Below, one piece after another: positions 1 through 5,866 of a DNA stretch of 7,110 nt (its first letter is position 1; each line of letters starts with the position of its first letter). The notes below the pieces were generated by a model that was given only the letters and a program-made list of their open reading frames with translations, searched no databases and had not been told where the DNA came from. Source of the stretch: a bacterium (GTDB lineage Bacteria > Dependentiae > Babeliae > Babeliales > RVW-14); the NCBI GenBank assembly GCA_010027825.1, contig RGUK01000071.1, positions 1-7,110 of the forward strand. Reading direction: 5' to 3'. The position numbers were made by a program, and so were the translations under genes.

Positions 1-8
1 GTGCCGTG

Positions 9-1076
9 GTGAAGAAGACCCCCGCCAAGTCGACCGCGATTGCACCGGTGCAAGTCGAGCTCGTGCCGCTCGATTCCCGGCCGGGCCTCCCGCCGGCAGT
101 GTGTGCGCCGCTCCGCGAGAAGGCGGCGCGGATCCTCGCCTCCCGGCTCGCCGGTGCCCCGGAGACGACCCGCCGGGCGATCGTCGGTGACTTGTGCGAC
201 TTCGCCGAGTGGGCCGGCCGTGGTCGCGTCGAGCTCGTCGGAGTGGAGCTCCTCATCCAAGATCGCGGGCTCGTGGCCGAGGCGGTCTCCCACTACCGGG
301 CCGACCTCATGGAGCGCGGCCTCTCGAGCGCGACGATCGCTCGCCGGCTCTCGACCCTCCGCTCGATCGTGGCGAAGGCTCACGAGATCGGGGTCGTCGA
401 CTTCGAGCTCCCGAAGCCGAAGGTCGCGGCCGAGCCTCGGCGAGCGCGGCCGACTCCATCGGTGGCCGACGTGGGGAAGATCGTCTCGAGTCTCGTCGCG
501 ACGACCGCTCCTCGTGCGATCCGCGACCTCGCTCTCGTGCGACTCATGGCCGCGACTGCCCTCCGCCGGGAGAGTGTGTGCTCGCTCGACGTGCGCGACG
601 TTGACCTCGACCGGGGCCGTATCTTCGTCCGCGTGAGCAAGGGAAAGCGGAAGGTCGAGACCGGAGGCGAGGAGCACTCGATCCCCTCGGCGGTCGTCGC
701 GGCTCTTCGACTCTGGAAAGAGTGCCGCGAGCGTGAGGGCTCGTGGGTGCCCGAGGCTCCGCTCTTCTCCGGCTTCCGACGCGGCGCGAAGGGCCTCGAG
801 CGTCTCCACGGTCGCGGCCTCGCCCGTGCACTCTCTCGCCTCGGCCGCCGGGCCGGCGTCGATCTCCAACCCCACGGCCTGCGCCGCTGGGCCGTGACGA
901 CCGGAGCCTCGCTCGGCTTCGACCTTGAAACTCTCCGGGCTCTCGCCCGGCATCGGAGCGTGAAGACAACCGAAAAGGCTTACCTCGAGCGGCGCGACTC
1001 GGAGACCGCCGCGAGCGTGAGCGAGCCGAAAAGGCTTACCTCGAGCGGCGCGACTCGGAGACCGCCGCGAGCGTGA
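9..1076 (+). CDS. Tyrosine recombinase (XerC/D-like integrase) with frame-shifted C-terminus
   Basis: Site-specific recombinase expected to cut and rejoin DNA through a 3'-phosphotyrosine, probably for integration or excision of the element. Residues about 40-135 form an all-helical core-binding domain, and about 150-330 the catalytic domain. The full catalytic set is visible: R186 (in TALRRES), hairpin lysine K211 or K213 (SKGKRK), H289 and R292 (PHGLRRW), H315 (ARHRS) and nucleophile Y325 (EKAYLE). I chose GTG at 9 because GTGA at 9-12 would overlap the TGA of an upstream frame (1-12). GTG at 6, or a start left of the window, is possible. A perfect 56-bp tandem duplication (970-1081) shifts the frame after residue 339, so the end reads PKRLT... 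to a TGA at 1074-1076. Without it the protein would be 346 residues ending KLGALLG, with its stop at 1103-1105. Family assignment is firm; direction and target site are not visible. Confidence 0.93.
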   Translation: MKKTPAKSTAIAPVQVELVPLDSRPGLPPAVCAPLREKAARILASRLAGAPETTRRAIVGDLCDFAEWAGRGRVELVGVELLIQDRGLVAEAVSHYRADLMERGLSSATIARRLSTLRSIVAKAHEIGVVDFELPKPKVAAEPRRARPTPSVADVGKIVSSLVATTAPRAIRDLALVRLMAATALRRESVCSLDVRDVDLDRGRIFVRVSKGKRKVETGGEEHSIPSAVVAALRLWKECREREGSWVPEAPLFSGFRRGAKGLERLHGRGLARALSRLGRRAGVDLQPHGLRRWAVTTGASLGFDLETLRALARHRSVKTTEKAYLERRDSETAASVSEPKRLTSSGATRRPPRA

Positions 1077-1081
1077 GCGAG
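970..1081. repeat. Perfect 56-bp tandem duplication at the 3' end of the recombinase gene
   Basis: Copy 1 is 970-1025 and copy 2 is 1026-1081, identical at all 56 positions. The flanking bases differ (969 is a, 1025 is g; 1082 is a, 1026 is c), so the unit length is exact. Since 56 is not a multiple of 3, copy 2 is read in another frame. Copy 1 contains the catalytic Tyr codon (981-983); the matching codon in copy 2 (1037-1039) is out of frame. Confidence 0.97.
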
Positions 1082-1104
1082 AAACTCGGAGCCCTTCTCG
1101 GGTG

Positions 1105-1116
1105 AAGGGAGCAAGC
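1105..1116 (+). promoter_or_regulatory. Ribosome binding site deciding the primase-helicase start
   Basis: AAGGGAG at 1105-1111 lies 5 bases before ATG 1117. This favours the ATG over the in-frame GTG at 1102, which would place the purine tract inside the coding region. The undisturbed recombinase frame would stop at 1103-1105, just ahead of this site, so translation of the two genes was probably once closely coupled. Confidence 0.6.
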
Positions 1117-4044
1117 ATGGCCGCTCGACTTCGGAAAGCCCGCCCGCCTCGCGATCCCGAGGCGATTCCCCTCGAGCTCCGCTCGATCCCCCGATGGCTC
1201 TTGTGGGACTTCTTCCCACCGAAGAACGAAGGCGCGAAGCCCTTGAAGGTGCCGGTGAAGCCGGGCGGCGACTACCAAGTCTCGGCGCACGACCCGGCAA
1301 ACTGGCAACCCTTCGAAGCCGCGCTCGAGGAGGCCCGCCGTCGATCTCTCGGGGTCGGCTTCGCCTTCTCCGACTCGGACGACTTGATCGGGGTCGACCT
1401 CGACGACGCCTATCTCCCCTCGGGCGAGCTCAAACCGTGGGCGAAGGAGATCGTCGAGCGGTTCGGGGGAACGTGGGGCGAGAAGAGCCCGAGCGGTCGA
1501 GGGGTGCATCTCATCGGCCGTGGGCCGCGCGTATCGGATGAACATAAGGCGGCGATCGAAGGCGGCGACGGGGCCGTCGAGCGTTACTCCTCCGGGCAAT
1601 ACTTCACGGTCTCCGGTGACGTGATCCAAGCCGCGCCGCTGGGCGACATTCGGGAGGCTATGGAGTGGCTCGCGGCGCGGCACTTCCGGCCGGCCGCTCT
1701 CGATCGGGCGAAGGCGATCCGCGAGGCGAATCGAGACGCGGCCGGGCCTTCCCACTACGCTCCCGACCCCGAGCTCGATCGGGAAGTCGCGCGGGTGTGC
1801 GTCTCTCACTTGGCGGCTTGGCGGGCCGCAGAGTGGGAAGCGTGGTATCGGGTCGGAATGGCTCTCAAAGCTGTCTCGGAAGACCTCCTCGACGAGTGGG
1901 TCGGTTTCTCGAAGGGGTGGGAGGGGTGGAAGGAAGACAAAGAGTGCCGCGAGATGTGGCGCGACTTCAAGCCGCGAAGGATCGGGCTCGGATCGCTCGT
2001 GCATTGGGCCTCGCAGGATTCACAGAAAAACGCGGTCGACTTCCACCGGGAGGCGAAGACCCGCCTCGGCCGGCCGGCCGTGAGTGCGACCTCGAAGAAG
2101 ACAGTCGAGGAGATCGACCGCGACGACCGGATCGAGGCGGCCCGCTACGGGGTCGACCTCTCCGGTGTGCTCTGCCTCGTGCTCGCGAGCGATCGTGAGC
2201 TCTCGCTCTACCGGGAGATTGGTCTCGGGCTGGCCGGTGATCTCGTCGCGGTGCCCGAGCTCACCCGGCAGGATTGGGCGAGGATCGCCAAGGCCTTCCC
2301 CGGAGCGAGTGTGCAACTCATCGCCGGCGACCTCGGCGACGATGCCTTCCGCAACTCGTGCCGCTCGCTCCTCGGCACCAAGGCGGCCCCCGAGGCGGTC
2401 GTCGTGATCGGCCCCGAGGCTTGGGAGGGGCGCGACGATCTCCCCTCGTGGGCCGACGATAACGGCCTCCCCGACGCGGCCGGTGTGCTCGTCTCGAAGA
2501 GCCGGCCGGCCGCTCTATGGGTGGCCGACGACGTGCTCCGGACGGTCTCCCCGGCCTCGAGCGACACGGCCCGCCGCGAGGCGGTCGACCGGGTGCTCGA
2601 CGCGGTGGCGGAGTGCCGGGGGCCTCGGGCCGCGCTCGACGTGGAAGACCTCCTCTGCCGAGCCGAGGAGGCGACCGGATACTCCCGCGAGGCTCTCGAA
2701 GCCCTCATCTCGAAAGCCCGTGAGCGGGCCGAGGAGAGGCGGATCCGCGAGCGTCTCGGAAAAGACCTCTCGGCACTCGCGACGACGGCCGGCGAAGGGA
2801 AGGTCGACTCGGCAGAGCTCATCGACCAAGCCCGCGCCGCCCTCGACGAGATCGCGGCCCGCTCGGCCGTGGTGCCCTTGCCTCCGATCTTCGACGTGGC
2901 GGCGATCGAGGCCGAGGCTCGGCTCGTGAAGCCCGGCTTCTCGACCGGGTGGCGTGAGCTCGACGAGGCTCGCGTGAGACTCCGGCCGAAGGAGCTCGTC
3001 GGTGTGGCGGCCCGGCCGGGGCAAGGGAAGACGAGCGTCCTCGTGTGGCTCGCGTGGAAACTCCTCGAGCAAGCCTCCGAAGGAGCGGTCGTCTTCGTCT
3101 CTCACGAGGAGACGAAAGTCTCGATCCTCTACCGGCTCTTCGCCCTCGCGGCGGCCGAGCTCGTGCCCGATGAGACGATGCTCTCCTCTTACTCCGACTC
3201 CCGCCGGTGGAATCGAGGCGACGTGCGGGATTGGCTGGCCGACGGGGGCGAGAAGCGTTTCTCGAAGGAGAAGATCGAGCTCCTCACCCGTGCCCGCGAG
3301 CTCGTGATCGAGAGGGCTCGTCGGCTCGTCGTGATCGAGGAGCGCGGGGCCGGGGCCGACCGGGTCGCGAAACTCTGCCGAGCGGTGCACGATGCCCACG
3401 GGGTCGCCGGGGTCGCGCTCGACTACTTGCAAAGGCTTCCCCACGACGGCCCCGATCTCGCCAAGGGGCGGCGCGACATGGAGACCGCGTGGGCGTGCCG
3501 GCGGCTCCGCGAGGGGATCGCTCTCCCCTTCGACTGCCCGGTCGTGATCGCGGCGCAGGTGAACCGCGAAGCCCTTCGCGACGGGTGGGGCCGCCGGCTC
3601 CTCGAGGCCCTCGACCCCTCGAAGAAGAAGAAGAGCTCGAAGCGAAGCCTCTACGATGACGGGGGAGATGACTCGATCGAGGAGCGGATCCGCCGGGTGG
3701 AGCGAGTGCTCGCCGAGGCCCGGCCGGCCCCGCATCATCTCCGCGACGGTGGGATCGAGCATGAGGCCGACCTCATCCTCGGCACTCACAACCCCTCCGC
3801 CGATATGGCGTGGGACAAAGAGAAGCGGCGCGACTTCGTCGATATGGCGTGGCGTGGGAATGAGACTCCGCTCGACGTGGGCATCTTGAAGAATCGCAGC
3901 GGTGCCGACGGGGATTGGGTGCGGCTCGTCGGAGACTACGGGGCCAGCTACTTCACGAGCCGGCCGGCCCGCGACGAAGTCGGAGACCCGGTCGGAGCGA
4001 AACCGCTCGCCGAGTGGGACCCCGACTCCAACCCCTTCGCGTGA
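1117..4044 (+). CDS. Primase-polymerase / DnaB-type helicase fusion replication protein
   Basis: Large replication protein of 975 residues, expected to prime (perhaps also extend) and unwind the element's DNA. Residues about 10-200 are an archaeo-eukaryotic primase-polymerase domain. They show GVDLDDA with metal-binding candidates D94 and D96, SPSGRGVH with H131, and a following YSSGQYFTVSGD strand, as in primase-polymerases related to phage NrS-1. Residues about 219-305 match PriCT-2 (WEAWYRVGMALK ... WRDF ... LVHWA). Residues 305-590 are unassigned, with an alpha-helical, charged end. Residues about 605-945 are a DnaB-type RecA-fold helicase: Walker A RPGQGKTS (K638, T639), SHEE with catalytic Glu E664, Walker B LDYLQ (D769), AAQVNR (Q814), LRDGGIEHEADLIL (876-888) and LKNRSG. 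A 50-60-residue insertion with a KKKKSSKR tract separates AAQVNR from the LRDGG motif. All catalytic motifs are intact. The next gene starts 6 bases after the stop. Confidence 0.93.
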   Translation: MAARLRKARPPRDPEAIPLELRSIPRWLLWDFFPPKNEGAKPLKVPVKPGGDYQVSAHDPANWQPFEAALEEARRRSLGVGFAFSDSDDLIGVDLDDAYLPSGELKPWAKEIVERFGGTWGEKSPSGRGVHLIGRGPRVSDEHKAAIEGGDGAVERYSSGQYFTVSGDVIQAAPLGDIREAMEWLAARHFRPAALDRAKAIREANRDAAGPSHYAPDPELDREVARVCVSHLAAWRAAEWEAWYRVGMALKAVSEDLLDEWVGFSKGWEGWKEDKECREMWRDFKPRRIGLGSLVHWASQDSQKNAVDFHREAKTRLGRPAVSATSKKTVEEIDRDDRIEAARYGVDLSGVLCLVLASDRELSLYREIGLGLAGDLVAVPELTRQDWARIAKAFPGASVQLIAGDLGDDAFRNSCRSLLGTKAAPEAVVVIGPEAWEGRDDLPSWADDNGLPDAAGVLVSKSRPAALWVADDVLRTVSPASSDTARREAVDRVLDAVAECRGPRAALDVEDLLCRAEEATGYSREALEALISKARERAEERRIRERLGKDLSALATTAGEGKVDSAELIDQARAALDEIAARSAVVPLPPIFDVAAIEAEARLVKPGFSTGWRELDEARVRLRPKELVGVAARPGQGKTSVLVWLAWKLLEQASEGAVVFVSHEETKVSILYRLFALAAAELVPDETMLSSYSDSRRWNRGDVRDWLADGGEKRFSKEKIELLTRARELVIERARRLVVIEERGAGADRVAKLCRAVHDAHGVAGVALDYLQRLPHDGPDLAKGRRDMETAWACRRLREGIALPFDCPVVIAAQVNREALRDGWGRRLLEALDPSKKKKSSKRSLYDDGGDDSIEERIRRVERVLAEARPAPHHLRDGGIEHEADLILGTHNPSADMAWDKEKRRDFVDMAWRGNETPLDVGILKNRSGADGDWVRLVGDYGASYFTSRPARDEVGDPVGAKPLAEWDPDSNPFA

Positions 4045-4050
4045 GCTCTG

Positions 4051-4635
4051 ATGAGCGAAAACACCACAACCCGCCCGCCGGCGGGCTCGGGGCCGAAAAA
4101 CGACGCGATAGGATCGCGCAGGAAGCCCGATCCGGTCGCCGGTCGACCTCCGATACCCCCGGCCGAAGACCCTCGGATCGCGATCGCGAAGACGTGGTCG
4201 GAGACTGCCCGAGCGGCGGCCCGCGCCGCCTTCGAGAAGGCGAAGGCCGGAGGAGCGTCTCGCGAGGAGGCGATCGAAGCCGGGCACCGGGCCGGCCTCC
4301 GGCGAGTCGAGAAGGAGGCGCGGCTCACACCGGCCGGCGTCGAGGAGCTCGAGCTCGTGGCTCACGCGAAGAGTCTCTTCGGCGCGAGGGTCGTCGAAGT
4401 GCTGCCGGCCCGCCGAGGCGAGCCTCGGCTCGAGGATCGGTGCTTCGAGATGCTTTTCCCCGACCAAGGATTCCCCGAGCCGGCCGAGCCGGCGACAGCC
4501 CCGAGGAGGATTGAACGTGACGACGAAGACGAAGAAGCGGCCCCCAAGGAAAGCCCTCGCGAGGCTCTCGCCGGCGAGCTCGCGAGGAAGCCGCGCCAAG
4601 CGGGCCTCTTCGAGCGAGAGACCCGGTCGGCTTGA
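4051..4635 (+). CDS. Hypothetical protein with disordered N-terminus and acidic tract
   Basis: I do not recognise this 194-residue protein. Residues 1-40 are rich in Pro, Gly and Thr and probably disordered. Residues about 42-100 are Ala/Glu/Lys/Arg-rich and predicted helical (TARAAARAAFEKAKAG). Residues about 100-140 form a more hydrophobic block (VVEVLPARR ... CFEMLFPDQGF). Near 155 an acidic run ERDDEDEE is followed by a mixed-charge tail. There are no signal peptide, membrane segment or catalytic motif. ATG 4051 lies 6 bases after the primase-helicase stop with no clear Shine-Dalgarno, so re-initiation by ribosomes leaving the upstream gene is likely. Codon use matches the neighbours through to the TGA, so the last 119 bases, shared with the next gene, look truly coding here. 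Its position suggests a replication accessory role, but nothing in the protein shows one. Confidence 0.75.
   Translation: MSENTTTRPPAGSGPKNDAIGSRRKPDPVAGRPPIPPAEDPRIAIAKTWSETARAAARAAFEKAKAGGASREEAIEAGHRAGLRRVEKEARLTPAGVEELELVAHAKSLFGARVVEVLPARRGEPRLEDRCFEMLFPDQGFPEPAEPATAPRRIERDDEDEEAAPKESPREALAGELARKPRQAGLFERETRSA
4503..4516 (+). promoter_or_regulatory. Strong ribosome binding site inside the upstream gene
   Basis: GAGGAGGA at 4503-4510 sits 6 bases before GTG 4517. It marks that GTG, rather than TTG 4511 (no spacer), as the start of the ribbon-helix-helix gene, and supports a real start more than 100 bases inside the preceding gene. Confidence 0.65.
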
Positions 4636-4864
4636 AGGCGGCCGGGAGCGGTGGACGGTGCGGGTGAGGAGCGACCTCGTCGGCCGGGTGAACCGCGCCG
4701 CCCTCTACGCTCTGCCGAGGGTGACGGTCTCGGAGATTCTCGAGGCGGCGATCGAGGCCGAGCTCGCCAAGCGGGAGCGGAGTCTCCCGGCCGGCGTGGG
4801 GCCGGTGCCGCGTGGCGAGATTCCCCGTGGTCGGATTCCGGTCGACCGGGAGGCCCGGTCGTGA
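4517..4864 (+). CDS. Ribbon-helix-helix DNA-binding protein with basic N-terminal tail
   Basis: 115-residue protein. Residues 1-44 are a basic, Ser/Arg/Lys-rich and probably disordered tail (MTTKTKKRPPRK...). Residues about 45-87 fit a ribbon-helix-helix fold: a short strand RWTVRVRS, helix 1 DLVGRVNRAALYAL and helix 2 VSEILEAAIEAELAKRE. The remainder is Gly/Pro/Arg-rich. Such proteins bind operators or plasmid centromeres as dimers through the strand pair, and a basic flexible tail is common among partition-type members. Here the role could be repressor, partition protein or excision factor. No ParA-type ATPase and no toxin is visible beside it. The first 119 bases overlap the preceding gene in another frame. 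The TGA at 4862-4864 overlaps the next gene's GTG (GTGA), implying coupled translation. In-frame GTGs at 4658 and 4664 would cut into the fold and lack a suitable ribosome binding site. The fold call rests on pattern only. Confidence 0.7.
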   Translation: MTTKTKKRPPRKALARLSPASSRGSRAKRASSSERPGRLEGGRERWTVRVRSDLVGRVNRAALYALPRVTVSEILEAAIEAELAKRERSLPAGVGPVPRGEIPRGRIPVDREARS

Positions 4865-5196
4865 TCGCTGCCCCCTACTGCCTCTACTGTGAGACCCGGC
4901 TCGATCCCGACGAGGCGGTCCTCGTGCTCGTCGAGCGGCTCGGCCGCGCGGGCCGGCCGGCCGACGAGAGCTCGTGGGTGTGCTCGCGGGCCGACTGCCT
5001 CGAGCGGCTCGCGCGGGCGGCCGAGGAGGAGCGGTGCCTCCTTCTTCGCCCACAAGGGGTCTTCGACCCGGCTCCCCGGCCCGACGGCCGGCCGGCGTGG
5101 GTCGTGTGGATGTCGAAGGAGCGGGCCGAGGCGGAGGCGGAGGCGAGCCGGCTCTTCGGGGCGATCTACCGACCCTTTACCCTTACGGCCCGATAG
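4861..5196 (+). CDS. Small protein with two cysteine pairs, putative zinc-binding
   Basis: 111-residue protein of unknown function. C7 and C10 (CLYC) and C41 and C46 (CSRADC) form two pairs 30 residues apart, a plausible four-cysteine zinc ribbon at the N-terminus. The rest is charged: a WVVWMS strand near 87-92, then a helix KERAEAEAEASRLF. GTG 4861 is preferred because GGGAGG (4848-4853) precedes it by 7 bases and it overlaps the previous stop as GTGA. The frame is open further upstream, but there it lies opposite the ribbon-helix-helix gene and has shadow-like composition. The stop TAG (5194-5196) lies in the left arm of an inverted repeat. Small zinc proteins often act in nucleic-acid or protein binding in mobile elements, but nothing here specifies the partner. 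Confidence 0.75.
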   Translation: MIAAPYCLYCETRLDPDEAVLVLVERLGRAGRPADESSWVCSRADCLERLARAAEEERCLLLRPQGVFDPAPRPDGRPAWVVWMSKERAEAEAEASRLFGAIYRPFTLTAR

Positions 5197-5223
5197 GGGG
5201 CATTATCGGGCCGTTATCGGCCC
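5185..5223. promoter_or_regulatory. Inverted/direct repeat cluster: two competing hairpins or a binding site
   Basis: ACGGCCCGATA (5185-5195) and TATCGGGCCGT (5204-5214) form an 11-bp perfect inverted repeat around an 8-base loop. The right arm also pairs onward: GGGCCG (5208-5213) with CGGCCC (5218-5223) around a TTAT loop. Both stems cannot form at once. Seen another way, there are three copies of TATCGGSCC: one on the minus strand, then two direct copies 11 bases apart. No T-run follows either stem, so a classic intrinsic terminator is unlikely. The cluster spans the stop of the zinc-protein gene and ends 7 bases before the next ribosome binding site. Confidence 0.6.
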
Positions 5224-5230
5224 CGGTCCC

Positions 5231-5248
5231 AAGGAGGCGATTTTGAGC
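5231..5248 (+). promoter_or_regulatory. Strong ribosome binding site with two possible start codons
   Basis: AAGGAGG at 5231-5237 is the best Shine-Dalgarno match in the window. It lies 5 bases before TTG 5243 and 11 bases before the in-frame ATG 5249. TTG has the better spacing and ATG the better codon; the choice changes the protein by two residues. Confidence 0.65.
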
Positions 5249-5866
5249 ATGGAGAAGACCCTCGCCGAAGAGCCGATCGACCCGCCGGGCCTCCCGACTT
5301 CGAGCCCGGTCTACATTCGCGGAATGATGCTCGAAACGGCCCGCGTGCTCGAGCGGCTCGCCGAGACCTTCGAGGAGATCGCCGAGGAGCGGGCGAGCAC
5401 TGCCGACGTGGTCGCGCCGCTGGGGTCGCCGGTCTTCGAGTTTCACGTCGAGATGCCGTGGGACTTCACCCCTACCGATCGGCACCCCGCCGGCCGGCCC
5501 GCCTTCGGCTCGGCGACGGCCTCGGAGGATGGCGGAGACCGGCTCCTCCCGCTCGACCTCTCCACGTTCGCCCCGGTGGCCGAGCCGTCGCTCGGTGGTC
5601 GATGTTCGCCACGATCTCTCACGCGACGATCGAGCTCGAGGGCGACCGGCCGGAGTGGCGCGGCCTCGAGACCGATACCGACTCCGAAGGGCGGAGGGTG
5701 CTCCTCCGAGAAGATATTCACCGGTGGCTCGACTCCCACGTCTCCGACCCGGCGAGCCGGGCGAAGGCGGTCGACTGCATCGTCGCCGGATACTTCGTCG
5801 GCTTCGGCCACTCGGCCACCTCCCCGTCGGCATCGGCGAGCCGTTGGTCGAGATGCTCGACGCTGA
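5249..5866 (+). CDS. Hypothetical protein; coding character ends near 5602, tail is run-on
   Basis: I do not recognise this protein. As sequenced it is 205 residues. The first 118 have the codon style of the neighbours: an acidic start, a strongly helical segment near residues 30-52 (LETARVLERLAETFEEIAEERA), then FEFHVEMPWDF. From residue 119 it becomes Ser/Arg/Pro-rich, the mark of a shadow frame, exactly where the next gene begins at ATG 5602. The codon after position 5602 in this frame is TGT (5603-5605). One T-to-A change at 5605 would make it TGA and give an ATGA stop/start overlap, so the gene probably once ended at 5605. TTG 5243 is an alternative start. No signal peptide or membrane segment is seen. 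Confidence 0.6.
   Translation: MEKTLAEEPIDPPGLPTSSPVYIRGMMLETARVLERLAETFEEIAEERASTADVVAPLGSPVFEFHVEMPWDFTPTDRHPAGRPAFGSATASEDGGDRLLPLDLSTFAPVAEPSLGGRCSPRSLTRRSSSRATGRSGAASRPIPTPKGGGCSSEKIFTGGSTPTSPTRRAGRRRSTASSPDTSSASATRPPPRRHRRAVGRDARR
5602..5819 (+). pseudogene. 5' part of a frame-broken gene of unknown function
   Basis: From ATG 5602 this frame has clear coding style for 70 codons (MFATISHATIELEGD ... AVDCIVAGYFVGFGH), then loses it. The frame stays open to TGA 6250-6252, but that tail is Ser/Arg-rich and opposite a well-coded frame. The switch falls on a perfect 8-bp tandem duplication. Removing one copy joins this segment directly to the frame that continues to 6851, reading FGHLPVGIGEP with no residue lost. 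The two parts are therefore probably one gene of about 413 codons, split by the duplication. ATG 5602 has only a weak upstream GGTGG. No known domain was recognised. Confidence 0.55.
5804..5819. repeat. 8-bp tandem duplication TCGGCCAC causing a frameshift
   Basis: Copies lie at 5804-5811 and 5812-5819, with differing flanks on both sides. Eight bases shift the frame by two, exactly the shift seen between the coding frames before and after this point. Confidence 0.85.

Noticed and set aside
1036..2004. 322-residue minus-strand open frame opposite the primase domain
   Set aside because: It overlaps a domain with intact catalytic motifs on the + strand, and has no ribosome binding site or family resemblance.
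2515..4599. 694-residue open frame on the minus strand
   Set aside because: It lies opposite a clearly conserved helicase. It is open only because TTA, CTA and TCA codons are nearly absent on the + strand and GAG/CTC codons are mutual reverse complements. It shows no recognisable domain.
5185..5214. Intrinsic terminator after the zinc-protein gene
   Set aside because: The 11-bp stem is good but no run of T follows, so it is kept only as a repeat or regulatory candidate.
5580..5595. Hairpin CCGAGC-CGTC-GCTCGG near the end of the 5249 gene
   Set aside because: A 6-bp GC stem is expected by chance in this composition. No T-run follows, and it lies within coding sequence.
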